From positions 24,629 to 88,628 of the forward strand of contig JAFYHG010000010.1 in assembly GCA_017539265.1 (NCBI GenBank): a DNA stretch of 64,000 nucleotides, read 5' to 3'. Position 1 is the first letter of the stretch. Each line of letters opens with the position of its first letter. The position numbers and the translations under genes were made by a program. A model generated the notes under the pieces. That model was not told the DNA's origin, made no database searches, and saw only the letters and a program-made list of their open reading frames with translations. This DNA is from Alphaproteobacteria bacterium. GTDB lineage: Bacteria; Pseudomonadota; Alphaproteobacteria; CAAHEQ01; UBA3637. This document shows positions 34,222-44,054 of this stretch, piece by piece.

Positions 34222-36117
34222 TTATTCATTTTTATAAACAGAAAATGCACGGTCAATTTCTTGTTCGTTCACGGAAACGCCAATGTCGGCCGCATAAGAT
34301 CCGACAACATCGGATAAGAGTTCTGCCCCGATTAAGGCTTGGGTGTTATCGGTGATTTCTTTTGTGCCGGCTTTATCCTTATCCATGGCGGGATGAGAAA
34401 CATAATTGAGTTGAGTGATATAGATACCCTTCTCGGTCGGCGTTTGTGTCAGACCTTCAACTCCTTGTTTTTGATTAAAGACGGCCTGAACAACAGGCAT
34501 CGGCAAATTACCGCCCTGAAGCCGAGTTAATTTCGAATCTTGAATCAGTTGAAAATTATTGAACGTGGCCTGAGCAGAAAGGCTTGAACCGTTCCGCACA
34601 CGTTCGATAATTGTATCGGCAAGAGGTTTCAGTTTCTCTTTTTGTTGATCCCGTGTCCAAATCTGAGCGAGTTCGGGGCGGACCTCTTCGAAAGATTTTG
34701 TGCCGACCGGAATAATTTCCAGAAGTTCTGCCACAACAACGCCCTTGCCGCTTTCAAAAACAGGAGTTGATTCGCCGACTTTTAAGGTAAATAAATTTTG
34801 CAACAGTTCGGTATTGGCAACATCACCTGTGAGTTCTTGACCGTTGGGGCGAATGCCGGCTATACTTGCGGCGGGTACTTTTTGAAGCGGTAATTTGAGC
34901 TCTTTTGCCGCATCGGAAAGAGATTTACCTTCGCCCAAGATATCCTCTAAACGGCGGGTCATTCCTTCCATTTTATCATAGACTTTTTCTTGTGCCAGTT
35001 GTTTCTTTATTTGATCGCGCACGGCTGTAACCGGCTGTTGTTGGGCGGCTTGGACCTCTTTTACCAATATCAAATGAAATCCGTTTTGTGTGGCGACCGG
35101 ACCGATAACAGTCTTTGGGGGGGCTTTAAAGACAGCCTCAGATAACTCCTCGGTTAAACCATTGGCGGTAACATAGCCAAAATTTGTAATATCGGGTGTT
35201 TGTTTTAACTCAGTTGCGGCCAATTCATCAAAATTATCCGGTGTGGCACGGGATTTCATTTGGTTGGCGGATTCTTCGTCCTTGAAATACATCTGACTGA
35301 CGAGACGTTTTTCGGGGGTTTCAAATTGGGATTTGCGTTCTTCATAAACCGCATCAACATCAGATTCGGATACTTGAACATGGCCAAGTAGTGCATCCGG
35401 TGTTAATAACAGATAACTGAATGCCCGATATTCGGGTGTCATAAAGCGTTCGGTTGCGTAGGCTTCATAATACCCCCTTAAATCTTCTTCGGTAGGCTCT
35501 TTATCCAAGCGGATTTTGTCCGTTTCAATAAATAAACCGATAACTTGACGGGTTTCATTGCTATAATTGTAGGCTTGTTCCACCATAACCTCAGGAGCAT
35601 AGGCTACACCCTGGACCGCATGCACTAAATGCCGTGTGGATAATTCGCCGCGCAGTTTGGAAGCCAATTCCGATTCACTCATTCGATTTTGACGCAAATA
35701 AGCCAAAAATAAATTCCGATCGAATTTGCCGTTTACATCGGCAAAGGCGGGATTATTTTCGACATACTTTTGTACGGCAGCATTTGTGGCGGTAAGGCCT
35801 AATTCATCTTTAATTTCGGACAAAATCATCTCATTTTTCTGTTGAGTGATAATGTTATTCAGTAGGCCCATTTCCAAGGCTTGTTTAGGGGAAATGTATT
35901 GTCCGCCCATTAAAGAGGATAGCTTTTGTGTTTCCTTGCGGAAAACGGTATCCAATTGTTTAAGTGAAAGACTTTGACCACCCACATTAATAACACCGCC
36001 GGAAAAACTGCTTTGCCGTGATAAAACACCATAGCCCAAGCACATTCCGAGAAGCAGTGCCACGAAAATAATTTTGCCGATTACGTTGTTGGCAATTTTG
36101 ATAAAAAACTGTATCAT
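34222..36117 (-). CDS. ppiD: PpiD-like periplasmic peptidyl-prolyl isomerase/chaperone
   Basis: 631 residues anchored by one N-terminal helix (IIFVALLLGMCLGYGV). A SurA-N-type chaperone region follows (GGQSLSLKQLDTVFRKE... FDRNLFLAYLRQNRMSESEL). A parvulin PPIC domain lies near residues 255-355 (FGYVTANGLTEELSEAVF, VGPVATQNGFHLILV), then a C-terminal SurA-like portion. PpiD assists folding of secreted proteins at the Sec translocon, which fits a genome rich in barrels and autotransporters. AAAGGAT site before ATG. Confidence 0.92.
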   Translation of the reverse strand: MIQFFIKIANNVIGKIIFVALLLGMCLGYGVLSRQSSFSGGVINVGGQSLSLKQLDTVFRKETQKLSSLMGGQYISPKQALEMGLLNNIITQQKNEMILSEIKDELGLTATNAAVQKYVENNPAFADVNGKFDRNLFLAYLRQNRMSESELASKLRGELSTRHLVHAVQGVAYAPEVMVEQAYNYSNETRQVIGLFIETDKIRLDKEPTEEDLRGYYEAYATERFMTPEYRAFSYLLLTPDALLGHVQVSESDVDAVYEERKSQFETPEKRLVSQMYFKDEESANQMKSRATPDNFDELAATELKQTPDITNFGYVTANGLTEELSEAVFKAPPKTVIGPVATQNGFHLILVKEVQAAQQQPVTAVRDQIKKQLAQEKVYDKMEGMTRRLEDILGEGKSLSDAAKELKLPLQKVPAASIAGIRPNGQELTGDVANTELLQNLFTLKVGESTPVFESGKGVVVAELLEIIPVGTKSFEEVRPELAQIWTRDQQKEKLKPLADTIIERVRNGSSLSAQATFNNFQLIQDSKLTRLQGGNLPMPVVQAVFNQKQGVEGLTQTPTEKGIYITQLNYVSHPAMDKDKAGTKEITDNTQALIGAELLSDVVGSYAADIGVSVNEQEIDRAFSVYKNE

Positions 36118-36183
36118 TTGTTGTATCCTTTTTTTGTTGTTTACTCATTTATAATCAAAATATTTACGTTTTACAAGTTTTTT

Positions 36184-38634
36184 TTACTTTTGATGCATTT
36201 TTTCTTGTAAAAGGGCAATACCCTCTTCCAAAGTGGGGATTTCATCTTTCTTTTTGACGGAGGCCATCATTTTCCCGCATTTAACATAGGGACCATAGCG
36301 GCCGATTTGATAGGTAACTTCTTCCCCGTTCCATTTGCCGAGTTTTTTGGCTTTTGCCCCTTCACTTTTTTCCGATAGCAATTCTAAAGCCCGTTTTAAA
36401 TCAATCGTTAAGACATCATCCGTAGGCATAAGGGATTTATAGGTTTTCGCCATACGCACATAAGGGCCGAATTTGCCCAAACCGGCCTCGATTGCTTCAT
36501 TGGTTTTGGGATCTTGGCCGAGCAATCGGGGAAGAGATAATAAGCCCAAAGCCTTGACTATATCGACGGATTCGGGATTGGTACCCTTAGGAAGACTGGT
36601 GCGTTTAGCCGATTTCCCGAGACCGGCCTGAACATACCAACCATAGGGACCGTGACGCACGGAAACATCTTGACCGGATTCGTTTTTACCAAGTTCATAA
36701 ACCTGTTTTTCGGCGGGTTCTTCGATCGGTTCCCCGTTTTCATCGCGCGGGGCGTCAATAGTTGCAAATTGTTTGGTATAGTTACACTTAGGATAATTGG
36801 AACACCCGATAAAGGCCCCAAAACGACCGACCTTAAGGGAGAGGCGTCCGGTTTTACATTCGGGACAAACACGGGATTCATCAGTAGGGAACATTTGCTT
36901 TTCCAAAGTTTTGGAAACGGTTTCCAGAACCTCACTCATTTTATGGGGTTCAACACTTTTGACCGTGGAGTCAAATGTCTTCCAAAATTCGCTTAGGACG
37001 GCTTTCCATTTTAAAGCACCATTTGTAATATCATCCAATTTGTTTTCCAAATTCGCCGTGTAATCATATTGAACATATTGATTAAAATAGTTTTCCATAA
37101 AGGCCGTAACGATTCGACCGCGATCTTCGGGAACAAAGCGTTTTGAAACAAGTTTTACATATTCACGTTCTTGTAAAACGGATAAAATCGTGGCATAGGT
37201 GGAAGGTCGCCCAATGCCGAGTTCTTCGAGTTTTTTAACCAAGCTGGCTTCGGAAAAACGTGGGGGTGGTTCGGTGAAATGTTGTTCGGCCAAAACGGAT
37301 AATGTTGTTAAATTTTCCCCTTCCGTCATCGGTGGTAAGAGGGTTGTATCGTCCTCATCCTTGGAATCATCGATATCTTCCTTATAAGCCTTGATAAAAC
37401 CGGCAAATGCAATTGTTTGACCCGTCGCCCGCAAAACCAACATCTGATCACTTGAGGGAATATCAATGCCGACTTTATCAAATACGGCACTGGCCATTTG
37501 GCAGGCCATGGTGCGTTTCCAAATGAGTTCATACAGTTTTTTTCCATCCAAATCTGCTTCAATCGTAGCGGGCATGCGTGCCGCATCCGTGGGGCGTATG
37601 GCTTCGTGTGCTTCTTGAGCATTTTTGGAATTATTTTTATAAATACGAGGCTTATCAGGCAAAAATTCGGGGCCGTATTCTTTTAAAATTACTTCACGCA
37701 GTTTTGCAACGGCAACATCGGCCAGAGCAACACTATCGGTACGCATATAGGTAATTAAACCGGACTCATACAACTTTTGAGCAATTTGCATTGTCTTTTT
37801 AGCCCCGAAGCCGAGTTTTCTGGATGCCTCTTGTTGCAGGGTAGAAGTTGTAAAAGCGGGGGCCGGATTTCGTTTGACCTGTTTGCGTTCAATGGTACCT
37901 ACCTGAAAATGAGCGGCCTCAACTTTCTTTTTGATATCATCGGTAATAGAGGCATTGCCTAAATCGAATTTATCCAGTTTTTTACCGGCAACTTTGGATA
38001 AATGTGCCGTGAATTTTTCCGAGCGTGGTGTATTTAAATCGACATCGATACTCCAATATTCTTGAGGTTTAAAGGCAATAATTTCGTCTTCCCGTTCACA
38101 AATAAGGCGTAGGGCTACCGATTGGACACGTCCCGCAGATTTTGCACCGGGGAGTTTACGCCACAAAATCGGGGAAATGTAAAATCCGACAAGATAATCC
38201 AAAGCGCGACGAGCCATATAGGCATCTACCAATTGCATATCTATTTCCCGCGGATGGGCAATGGCATCTAAAATCGCATTTTTGGTAATTTCATGAAAAG
38301 CCACACGATAGACGGGAAAGTCGGGTTTTAATTTTTTGCGGCGTTTAAGTTCTTGTAAAACGTGCCAGGCGATAGCCTCCCCTTCCCGATCAGGGTCGGA
38401 CGCCAGATAGAGGGCTTCAGATTTGGAGAGAGCCTGAACAATTTCACGCACAACCCGTTCGGCGCGTGGTTGAATTTCCCAATCCATGGCAAAATCTTCT
38501 TCGGGACGAACGGAGCCGTTTTTAGCCGGCACATCCCGAATGTGGCCGAAACTGGCTTTAACGACATAATCTTTTCCCAGATATTTATTGATTGTTTTGG
38601 CTTTGGATGGGGATTCAACTATAACTAATTTCAT
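36184..38634 (-). CDS. topA: DNA topoisomerase I
   Basis: Type IA topoisomerase relaxing negative supercoils. About 816 residues. Toprim start MKLVIVESPSKAKTINKYLG and SDPDREGEAIAWHV, catalytic tyrosine in LITYMRTDS, GRPSTYATI, then one clear CPECKTGRLSLKVGRFGAFIG zinc finger and several C-terminal topoisomerase repeats (RFGPYVK-like). A GTG codon 12 bases upstream (38646) is in frame, but GGAG inside that stretch is the ribosome site for ATG 38634. Follows dprA by a few bases. Confidence 0.96.
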   Translation of the reverse strand: MKLVIVESPSKAKTINKYLGKDYVVKASFGHIRDVPAKNGSVRPEEDFAMDWEIQPRAERVVREIVQALSKSEALYLASDPDREGEAIAWHVLQELKRRKKLKPDFPVYRVAFHEITKNAILDAIAHPREIDMQLVDAYMARRALDYLVGFYISPILWRKLPGAKSAGRVQSVALRLICEREDEIIAFKPQEYWSIDVDLNTPRSEKFTAHLSKVAGKKLDKFDLGNASITDDIKKKVEAAHFQVGTIERKQVKRNPAPAFTTSTLQQEASRKLGFGAKKTMQIAQKLYESGLITYMRTDSVALADVAVAKLREVILKEYGPEFLPDKPRIYKNNSKNAQEAHEAIRPTDAARMPATIEADLDGKKLYELIWKRTMACQMASAVFDKVGIDIPSSDQMLVLRATGQTIAFAGFIKAYKEDIDDSKDEDDTTLLPPMTEGENLTTLSVLAEQHFTEPPPRFSEASLVKKLEELGIGRPSTYATILSVLQEREYVKLVSKRFVPEDRGRIVTAFMENYFNQYVQYDYTANLENKLDDITNGALKWKAVLSEFWKTFDSTVKSVEPHKMSEVLETVSKTLEKQMFPTDESRVCPECKTGRLSLKVGRFGAFIGCSNYPKCNYTKQFATIDAPRDENGEPIEEPAEKQVYELGKNESGQDVSVRHGPYGWYVQAGLGKSAKRTSLPKGTNPESVDIVKALGLLSLPRLLGQDPKTNEAIEAGLGKFGPYVRMAKTYKSLMPTDDVLTIDLKRALELLSEKSEGAKAKKLGKWNGEEVTYQIGRYGPYVKCGKMMASVKKKDEIPTLEEGIALLQEKMHQK

Positions 38635-38646
38635 ATTTTGCTCCAC

Positions 38647-39762
38647 TTAATAAATCATTGAGACCCGATTGCCGGTGTGACGTTCTAACCTGCCGGCTAA
38701 AGAGAGTTCTACCAGTATAATGTTCACAATACGTGCTGAAAGGCCTGTTTCTTGAATAATAGAATCAACCGATACAGGATCTGAACTTAAATTATCCCAA
38801 ACTTTTTGTCGGGCATCAAGTAAGGCCGAATCGGTAATCGGCGCGGATTGATAGGCTTTTTGAGGAGATGTTTCTGTTAACCTGAAATGATTGAGGTTTG
38901 ATAATGCTTCTATCACATCATCGGCGGAACTGATTAATGTGGCACCGTCTTTTATCAGCCGGTTAGGACCGGCACTACGCGGATCGGTAGGTGAGCCGGG
39001 AACGGCCATGACTTCACGGCCTTGGGAAGCGGCCTCAGTTGCCGTAATTAAAGAACCGGAACGTTCTTGAGCCTCTATCACCAGTGTGGCTTCACTTAAC
39101 CCGGAAATAATTCGATTGCGACGCGGGAAATTGCGCGGGGATAAAATACTGTTAAACGGAAATTCGGAAACTAAGCAGCCTTTTTCGGCAATTTCATCAT
39201 AAATATCCTGATTTTCAAGAGGATAAACCTCGTTAACCGGCGTTCCCAAAACAGCCGTTGTTGTGGGCAATTTTAAAGAAGCGAGGGCCCCGACATGGGC
39301 GGCACGGTCAATCCCGTGCGCCAAACCCGAAGTAACCTGAAAACCGGCTTCGGCCAAATCAAAGGCTATCTTTCTGGCCAACGCTTTGCCGTTTAGTGAA
39401 GCGTTTCGGGTGCCGACAATGGCAACACCTCTTTTATTAAATACAGTTGTGTTTCCTTTAACAAATAAAACAGGGGGAGCGTCCGATACTTCCGCCAGTA
39501 TTTTAGGATAGGCTTTTTCCTGTTTAAAAATTAAAGAGACACCATTTTTTAAAGCCAAATCAAATTGCTCAGAGGCTGTCTTTTCCGAAGCAATCGTGAA
39601 CTTTTTTTTACTGCCGCCCCAGTGAGCCATATCGGCAATATGCTTAATTGATTCGGTTGCCGAACCGTAATAATCCAGTAAATGGCCATAGGTAATCGGA
39701 CCGATACGATCCGTCATTAAAAGCCTTAGACAGGAAATTTTTTCGGTATCGGAGAGTTCCAT
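38647..39762 (-). CDS. dprA: DNA-processing protein DprA
   Basis: Loads RecA on incoming single-stranded DNA during transformation. 371 residues: N-terminal SAM-like region, Rossmann-like core with GVAIVGTRNASLNG, VTSGLAHGIDRAAHVGAL, RNRIISGLSEATLVIEA and RSGSLITA, and a C-terminal winged-helix domain (DPVSVDSIIQETGLSARI). Immediately upstream of topA, a common dprA-topA arrangement. One-base overlap with plsY. With comF it suggests a competence gene set. Confidence 0.95.
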   Translation of the reverse strand: MELSDTEKISCLRLLMTDRIGPITYGHLLDYYGSATESIKHIADMAHWGGSKKKFTIASEKTASEQFDLALKNGVSLIFKQEKAYPKILAEVSDAPPVLFVKGNTTVFNKRGVAIVGTRNASLNGKALARKIAFDLAEAGFQVTSGLAHGIDRAAHVGALASLKLPTTTAVLGTPVNEVYPLENQDIYDEIAEKGCLVSEFPFNSILSPRNFPRRNRIISGLSEATLVIEAQERSGSLITATEAASQGREVMAVPGSPTDPRSAGPNRLIKDGATLISSADDVIEALSNLNHFRLTETSPQKAYQSAPITDSALLDARQKVWDNLSSDPVSVDSIIQETGLSARIVNIILVELSLAGRLERHTGNRVSMIY

Positions 39763-40358
39763 TATTTGGCCTTTTTAAAATTGATTTTGCTTTCTTGGCC
39801 CGTTAAGAGTCTTTTTATATTTGCACGATGTCGCCAGAGGGATAAAATTCCCAAAAGAGCATAGCAAATAACAGCAGCTTGACCGGAAAAAACAAAGGCA
39901 TAAACCGGCGCCAAAATTAAGGCCGTTAAAGCAGACAAAGAGGAATAATGGAAAATGAATGCCATAAACAACCATGTCAAGCAGGTCAGAACCCCCGTAA
40001 TCGGTGTTAAAACAAGCATCATTCCCAAGGTGGAAGCCACGCCCTTGCCCCCTTTAAAATGGAGCCAAACCGGAAAGTTATGCCCGATAACCGCCGAAAA
40101 ACCGGCAACAAATCCCATAACTTCAGAATGAAAAACAGTGCGCATTAAAACGGCTGCCAAAGCCGCTTTACCTAAATCAAACAGAAGGGTTAAGAGGGCT
40201 AAATCCTTACGACCCGTGCGTAAGACGTTTGTGGCCCCGATGTTGCCGGAACCGATTTTGCGAATGTCCCCAAGCCCTGCCAAACGGGTTATGACCAATC
40301 CGAAAGGAATAGATCCCAGTAAGTAGCCAAAAACGATTGATGTGATGTATCCTGTCAT
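39762..40358 (-). CDS. plsY: Acyl-phosphate:glycerol-3-phosphate acyltransferase
   Basis: Transfers acyl from acyl-phosphate to glycerol-3-phosphate, the first step of phospholipid synthesis. 198 residues with five membrane segments and the three PlsY motifs: GSIPFG and GSGNIGATNVLRTG near the N-terminus, VWLHFKGGKGVAST in the middle and LWRHRANIKRLLTGQE at the end. The substrate is made by gpsA elsewhere in this window. AAAGGAG ribosome site. Confidence 0.96.
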   Translation of the reverse strand: MTGYITSIVFGYLLGSIPFGLVITRLAGLGDIRKIGSGNIGATNVLRTGRKDLALLTLLFDLGKAALAAVLMRTVFHSEVMGFVAGFSAVIGHNFPVWLHFKGGKGVASTLGMMLVLTPITGVLTCLTWLFMAFIFHYSSLSALTALILAPVYAFVFSGQAAVICYALLGILSLWRHRANIKRLLTGQESKINFKKAK

Positions 40359-40444
40359 AAAAACTCCTTTGAACGATGCCCTATATTAAAAAAAATCCGA
40401 ATAAAAGGCAAGCAAAAAAATACATTCATTTAATTTCTAAACAA

Positions 40445-42202
40445 TTACAAAGCCTTAGCCATGTCCTGTATTTGAACTTGAACCTTATTTTGTCCGCGCC
40501 AGTTATCATGACGTAAAACGCCGACAACATTAAAAAGGGTATCTTGGGCTTTTAAAAGTTGGTTTCCGAGTTCTGTATCTGCCGACCTAAAAGCTATCGC
40601 GGAAAGATAGCCACCTCCCCGCCCCGTTAATGAACAGGAAATATGACCGTTCTTTAAAAGCTTGGCATAGGAAATCCGTACATTTTGTATCATAAAGCGC
40701 GGTTCGGGATTGGCTTCCCCAAAGGGAGCCAGTAAATCCAATTTATCCACCAATTCAGGTGTGACACCGCCAATATCCAATATGCCATCAATATCCAAAG
40801 AAGAGGCACCCGTATTGGCAATTTCCGGGGAGATATTTTCTTTTAAATAAGTATAAAAATCATCCAATTTTTCCTTTTTAAGCGAAAAACCGGCCGCCAT
40901 GGGGTGTCCGCCACCACGGGTTAAAATCCCTTTAGCAAGGGCATTCATGATAAGCGTTCCTAAATCTACTCCTTGGACAGAACGGGAGGAACCTTTGACC
41001 TCATCTCCTTCGATACTTAAAGCAAAAACAGGTAAATTATACCGATCCTTCAATCGGCCGGCAACGATACCGACAACGCCTTGATGCCAATCTTCCCCTT
41101 TGACAAGTAAGAACGGATCGGAAGGGTCGGAACGGCTTTCGACCTGTTCCATAGCGTCTAAAAACACGGTGGCCTCTATATCCCTGCGGGTTAAGTTTAA
41201 ATCATCCAATTGCTGAGCCAAGGCGGCGGCTTTAATCGAATCACGACAAGACAAAAGCCGCATGCCCATATCCGAATGTCCGACCCGACCGCAGGCATTA
41301 ACCCGAGGACCCAGTACATATCCTAAATGATAAGTGGTGAGTGGTTCGTCCAGTTGCAGATGAGCGGAGAGAGCCGCTAAACCTTTGTTTTCACATTTGC
41401 GCATTTGATTGAGGCCGGCCTTTACAAACAGGCGATTAACACCTTGCAGTTTCATAACATCGCAAACCGTTCCAAAGGCAACCAAATCCAGATAGCGGAT
41501 TAAATTCGGTTCAGCCTTATCAGAATAAAAGCCGCGATTACGCAAAACTGTATTAAGTGCAACGGCAAACAAAAAGACAACACCAACCGCTGCCATATAT
41601 CGGCACGGATGATCAGGACTTTCATCCAAGCGTTTGGGATTCACAACAGCATAGGCATCCGGCAAAGTCTTTTCAGGATCATGGTGATCCAATACGATAA
41701 TATCAAGACCTAAATCCTTTCCGGCTTTAATCGGCTCAAAAGCCGTCATCCCGCAATCCAGGGTAGCAACCAACCGACAGCCCAAATCCCAAAATTCTTT
41801 CATTTTTTTCGCATTGGGGCCATAACCATCTTCCCGTTCGGGGATAAAAGTATGAACGGTGATCCCCAAATCTTCCAAAAGCATCTTTAAAAGCGCCGTA
41901 GAAGTTGCGCCATCGACATCGTAATCCCCCATGATACCAATCGGTTCGTGACGGATAACGGAATCGGCCATTCGATTGGCGGCTTTTTCCATGTCTTTTA
42001 AACTGAGCGGATTGGGTAGGTTGTTTTTAAGGGTTGGGTTTAAAAACGCGTCTGCGGTTTCAACGGTTTGACCGCGTGAGACTAAAATATGTGCCACAAC
42101 CTCGGGTAAGTTGAACTTTTGAGCTAATGCCCGAACCTGTTCATCATCAGCCGAAGTTAAGCGCCATTTCAACCCTTGAAAAGATTGAATATCATCTAAC
42201 AT
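40445..42202 (-). CDS. recJ: Single-stranded-DNA-specific exonuclease RecJ
   Basis: 5'-3' exonuclease in recombination and mismatch/base-excision repair. 585 residues. DHH-family motifs: GIMGDYDVDGATST, VATLDCGMTAF, IVLDHHDPE and NPKR; DHHA1 domain GILTRGGGHPMAAGFSLKK; C-terminal OB domain ending with VQIQDMA. Downstream of mutL in the same orientation, giving a repair-gene neighbourhood. AAGGATACTTTAG site before ATG. Confidence 0.96.
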   Translation of the reverse strand: MLDDIQSFQGLKWRLTSADDEQVRALAQKFNLPEVVAHILVSRGQTVETADAFLNPTLKNNLPNPLSLKDMEKAANRMADSVIRHEPIGIMGDYDVDGATSTALLKMLLEDLGITVHTFIPEREDGYGPNAKKMKEFWDLGCRLVATLDCGMTAFEPIKAGKDLGLDIIVLDHHDPEKTLPDAYAVVNPKRLDESPDHPCRYMAAVGVVFLFAVALNTVLRNRGFYSDKAEPNLIRYLDLVAFGTVCDVMKLQGVNRLFVKAGLNQMRKCENKGLAALSAHLQLDEPLTTYHLGYVLGPRVNACGRVGHSDMGMRLLSCRDSIKAAALAQQLDDLNLTRRDIEATVFLDAMEQVESRSDPSDPFLLVKGEDWHQGVVGIVAGRLKDRYNLPVFALSIEGDEVKGSSRSVQGVDLGTLIMNALAKGILTRGGGHPMAAGFSLKKEKLDDFYTYLKENISPEIANTGASSLDIDGILDIGGVTPELVDKLDLLAPFGEANPEPRFMIQNVRISYAKLLKNGHISCSLTGRGGGYLSAIAFRSADTELGNQLLKAQDTLFNVVGVLRHDNWRGQNKVQVQIQDMAKAL

Positions 42203-42272
42203 CTAAAGTATCCTTTTCTTCTTAATTCACTCCATTTTATGAGATACTTTTTCAAATGTCAAGGATTATGTG

Positions 42273-44045
42273 CTATTCTTTGCGGCCGAAAAGTTTTTCG
42301 ATATCGTTGAGGTTTAGTTTGATATATGTCGGACGACCGTGAATACATTGACCGGAGGTGCCGCATTGTTCCATCTGGCGCAGGAGGGCATTCATCTCGT
42401 CAATTGTTAAAGTGCGCCCTGCTCTGACCGAGCCGTGACAGGCCATACGGGCACAAATATCTTTTATTTTGTCTTTCAATAGCACAGTATCATCATATTC
42501 TTTAAGAGTATCGGCCAAATCTTCCACCAGTTTTTTGATATCCGTTTTATCCAACAAAGCCGGTATTTCCCGAACGGCAACACAATCTTCACCAAAGGTA
42601 TCAAGGGTCAGGCCAAAAGATTTCAATTCTTCCGCGCGGGCCGTTAAAAGAGATACTTTATCGGGCGTTAGAGTAACAATTTCCGGAATTAAAAGGGCTT
42701 GAATTTCGGGGGATTGCTGGTGGCTGATTAACTTTTCATAAGTGAGTCTTTCGTGCGCCGCGTGTTGATCGGTAATGATAATGCCATCCGCTGCTTGAGA
42801 CACGATATATGTTTTATGGAGTTGTGCTTTGGCAAAGCCTAATGGCGGAAAATCATCAATCGGTTGTTGTGGTGCGGGGGTCGGTTCAACCCGAACGGAA
42901 TAACTGTCCCGTAATAAATTGGGTTCAGGATTTGATACCTTGGGTGGTGTATATGAGGAGATCCTGCCCCGTGGAAAAGAAGAAAATTGGGGAGTCCTTT
43001 GGGGAAGAACGGATTTTTCGGCCTGATGAATGGCGCCAAGAGAAATTGTGGTGGCAGTGCGATTACCGTGTTCGGCCAATGTGTTACGAATGGCACCGAT
43101 AATGATTCCCTTGATACGGGGAAGATCCTTAAAACGTACTTCGTTTTTAGCCGGGTGAACATTGACGTCAACATCATCTTTGGGAACGCGCAAAAACAAA
43201 GTAACAACCGGAAAAGAATCGTGACCGATAAGACCTTGATACGCTGCCCGTATCACGCCGGTCATCAGTTTATCCCGAATAGCGCGTCCGTTCACAAAAA
43301 GGTATTGATCCGCACCCGTTGAACGCAGGTAAGTCGGAAGGCCGATATAGCCGGTTAAGGAAATTCCTTCATCGGTTGCCGTGACGGGAATAACATTATC
43401 CGAAAATGAATTGCCGATAATGAGGTTTAACCGGTCAATAAAGTTTTGAGTCGCGGGATAGGAGAAAATAAGTCGCCGCTCATCCGAAAGAGAAAAAGAA
43501 ATTTGGGGATAAGCCATTGCCAGACGATTAACTGTATCCTTGATAGCCATGGCTTCGGTCTGATCGGATTTCAAAAATTTGAGTCTGGCAGGGGTCGCAT
43601 AGAATAAATCCCGAACTTCAACCGTTGTACCGATTTTGTGAGAAGCGGGTTTGGGAGTATCTTTGTGACCACCCTCAATCGATAAAGCCCAAGCCGAATC
43701 CCCTGCCCGTTCACGAGATGTGATAAGGACACGGGCAACAGAGGCAATAGATGGTAAAGCCTCACCGCGAAAGCCCAAAAAGTTGATATTAAATAAGTCC
43801 TCATCAGGGAGCTTACTTGTCGCATGGCGTTCTACGCACAGCGATAGCTCTTCCCGCGACATCCCTTTACCATTATCCGTGACGGAAAAGTAAGTTTTAC
43901 CGCCGTTGGACATTTTGATATCGATCTGTGTCGATTCGGCATCAATCGCATTTTCGATGAGTTCTTTAAGCGCAGAGGCCGGCCGTTCCACGACTTCACC
44001 GGCGGCAATCTGATTGATTAAATTTTGGGGAAGAATGCGAATCAT
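42273..44045 (-). CDS. mutL: DNA mismatch repair protein MutL (with endonuclease motif)
   Basis: 590 residues. N-terminal GHKL ATPase: GEVVERPASALKELIENAIDA, VTDNGKGMS, FLGFRGEALPSIASV and NVHPAKNEVRF. A Pro-rich linker separates it from the C-terminal dimerisation domain. That domain keeps DQHAAHERLTYE (the DQHAX2EX4E nickase motif), ACHGSVRAG and GQCIHGRPT, so this MutL probably nicks DNA itself rather than using MutH. AAAGGTG ribosome site. Nine bases after pyrG. Confidence 0.96.
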   Translation of the reverse strand: MIRILPQNLINQIAAGEVVERPASALKELIENAIDAESTQIDIKMSNGGKTYFSVTDNGKGMSREELSLCVERHATSKLPDEDLFNINFLGFRGEALPSIASVARVLITSRERAGDSAWALSIEGGHKDTPKPASHKIGTTVEVRDLFYATPARLKFLKSDQTEAMAIKDTVNRLAMAYPQISFSLSDERRLIFSYPATQNFIDRLNLIIGNSFSDNVIPVTATDEGISLTGYIGLPTYLRSTGADQYLFVNGRAIRDKLMTGVIRAAYQGLIGHDSFPVVTLFLRVPKDDVDVNVHPAKNEVRFKDLPRIKGIIIGAIRNTLAEHGNRTATTISLGAIHQAEKSVLPQRTPQFSSFPRGRISSYTPPKVSNPEPNLLRDSYSVRVEPTPAPQQPIDDFPPLGFAKAQLHKTYIVSQAADGIIITDQHAAHERLTYEKLISHQQSPEIQALLIPEIVTLTPDKVSLLTARAEELKSFGLTLDTFGEDCVAVREIPALLDKTDIKKLVEDLADTLKEYDDTVLLKDKIKDICARMACHGSVRAGRTLTIDEMNALLRQMEQCGTSGQCIHGRPTYIKLNLNDIEKLFGRKE

Positions 44046-44054
44046 TAAACACCT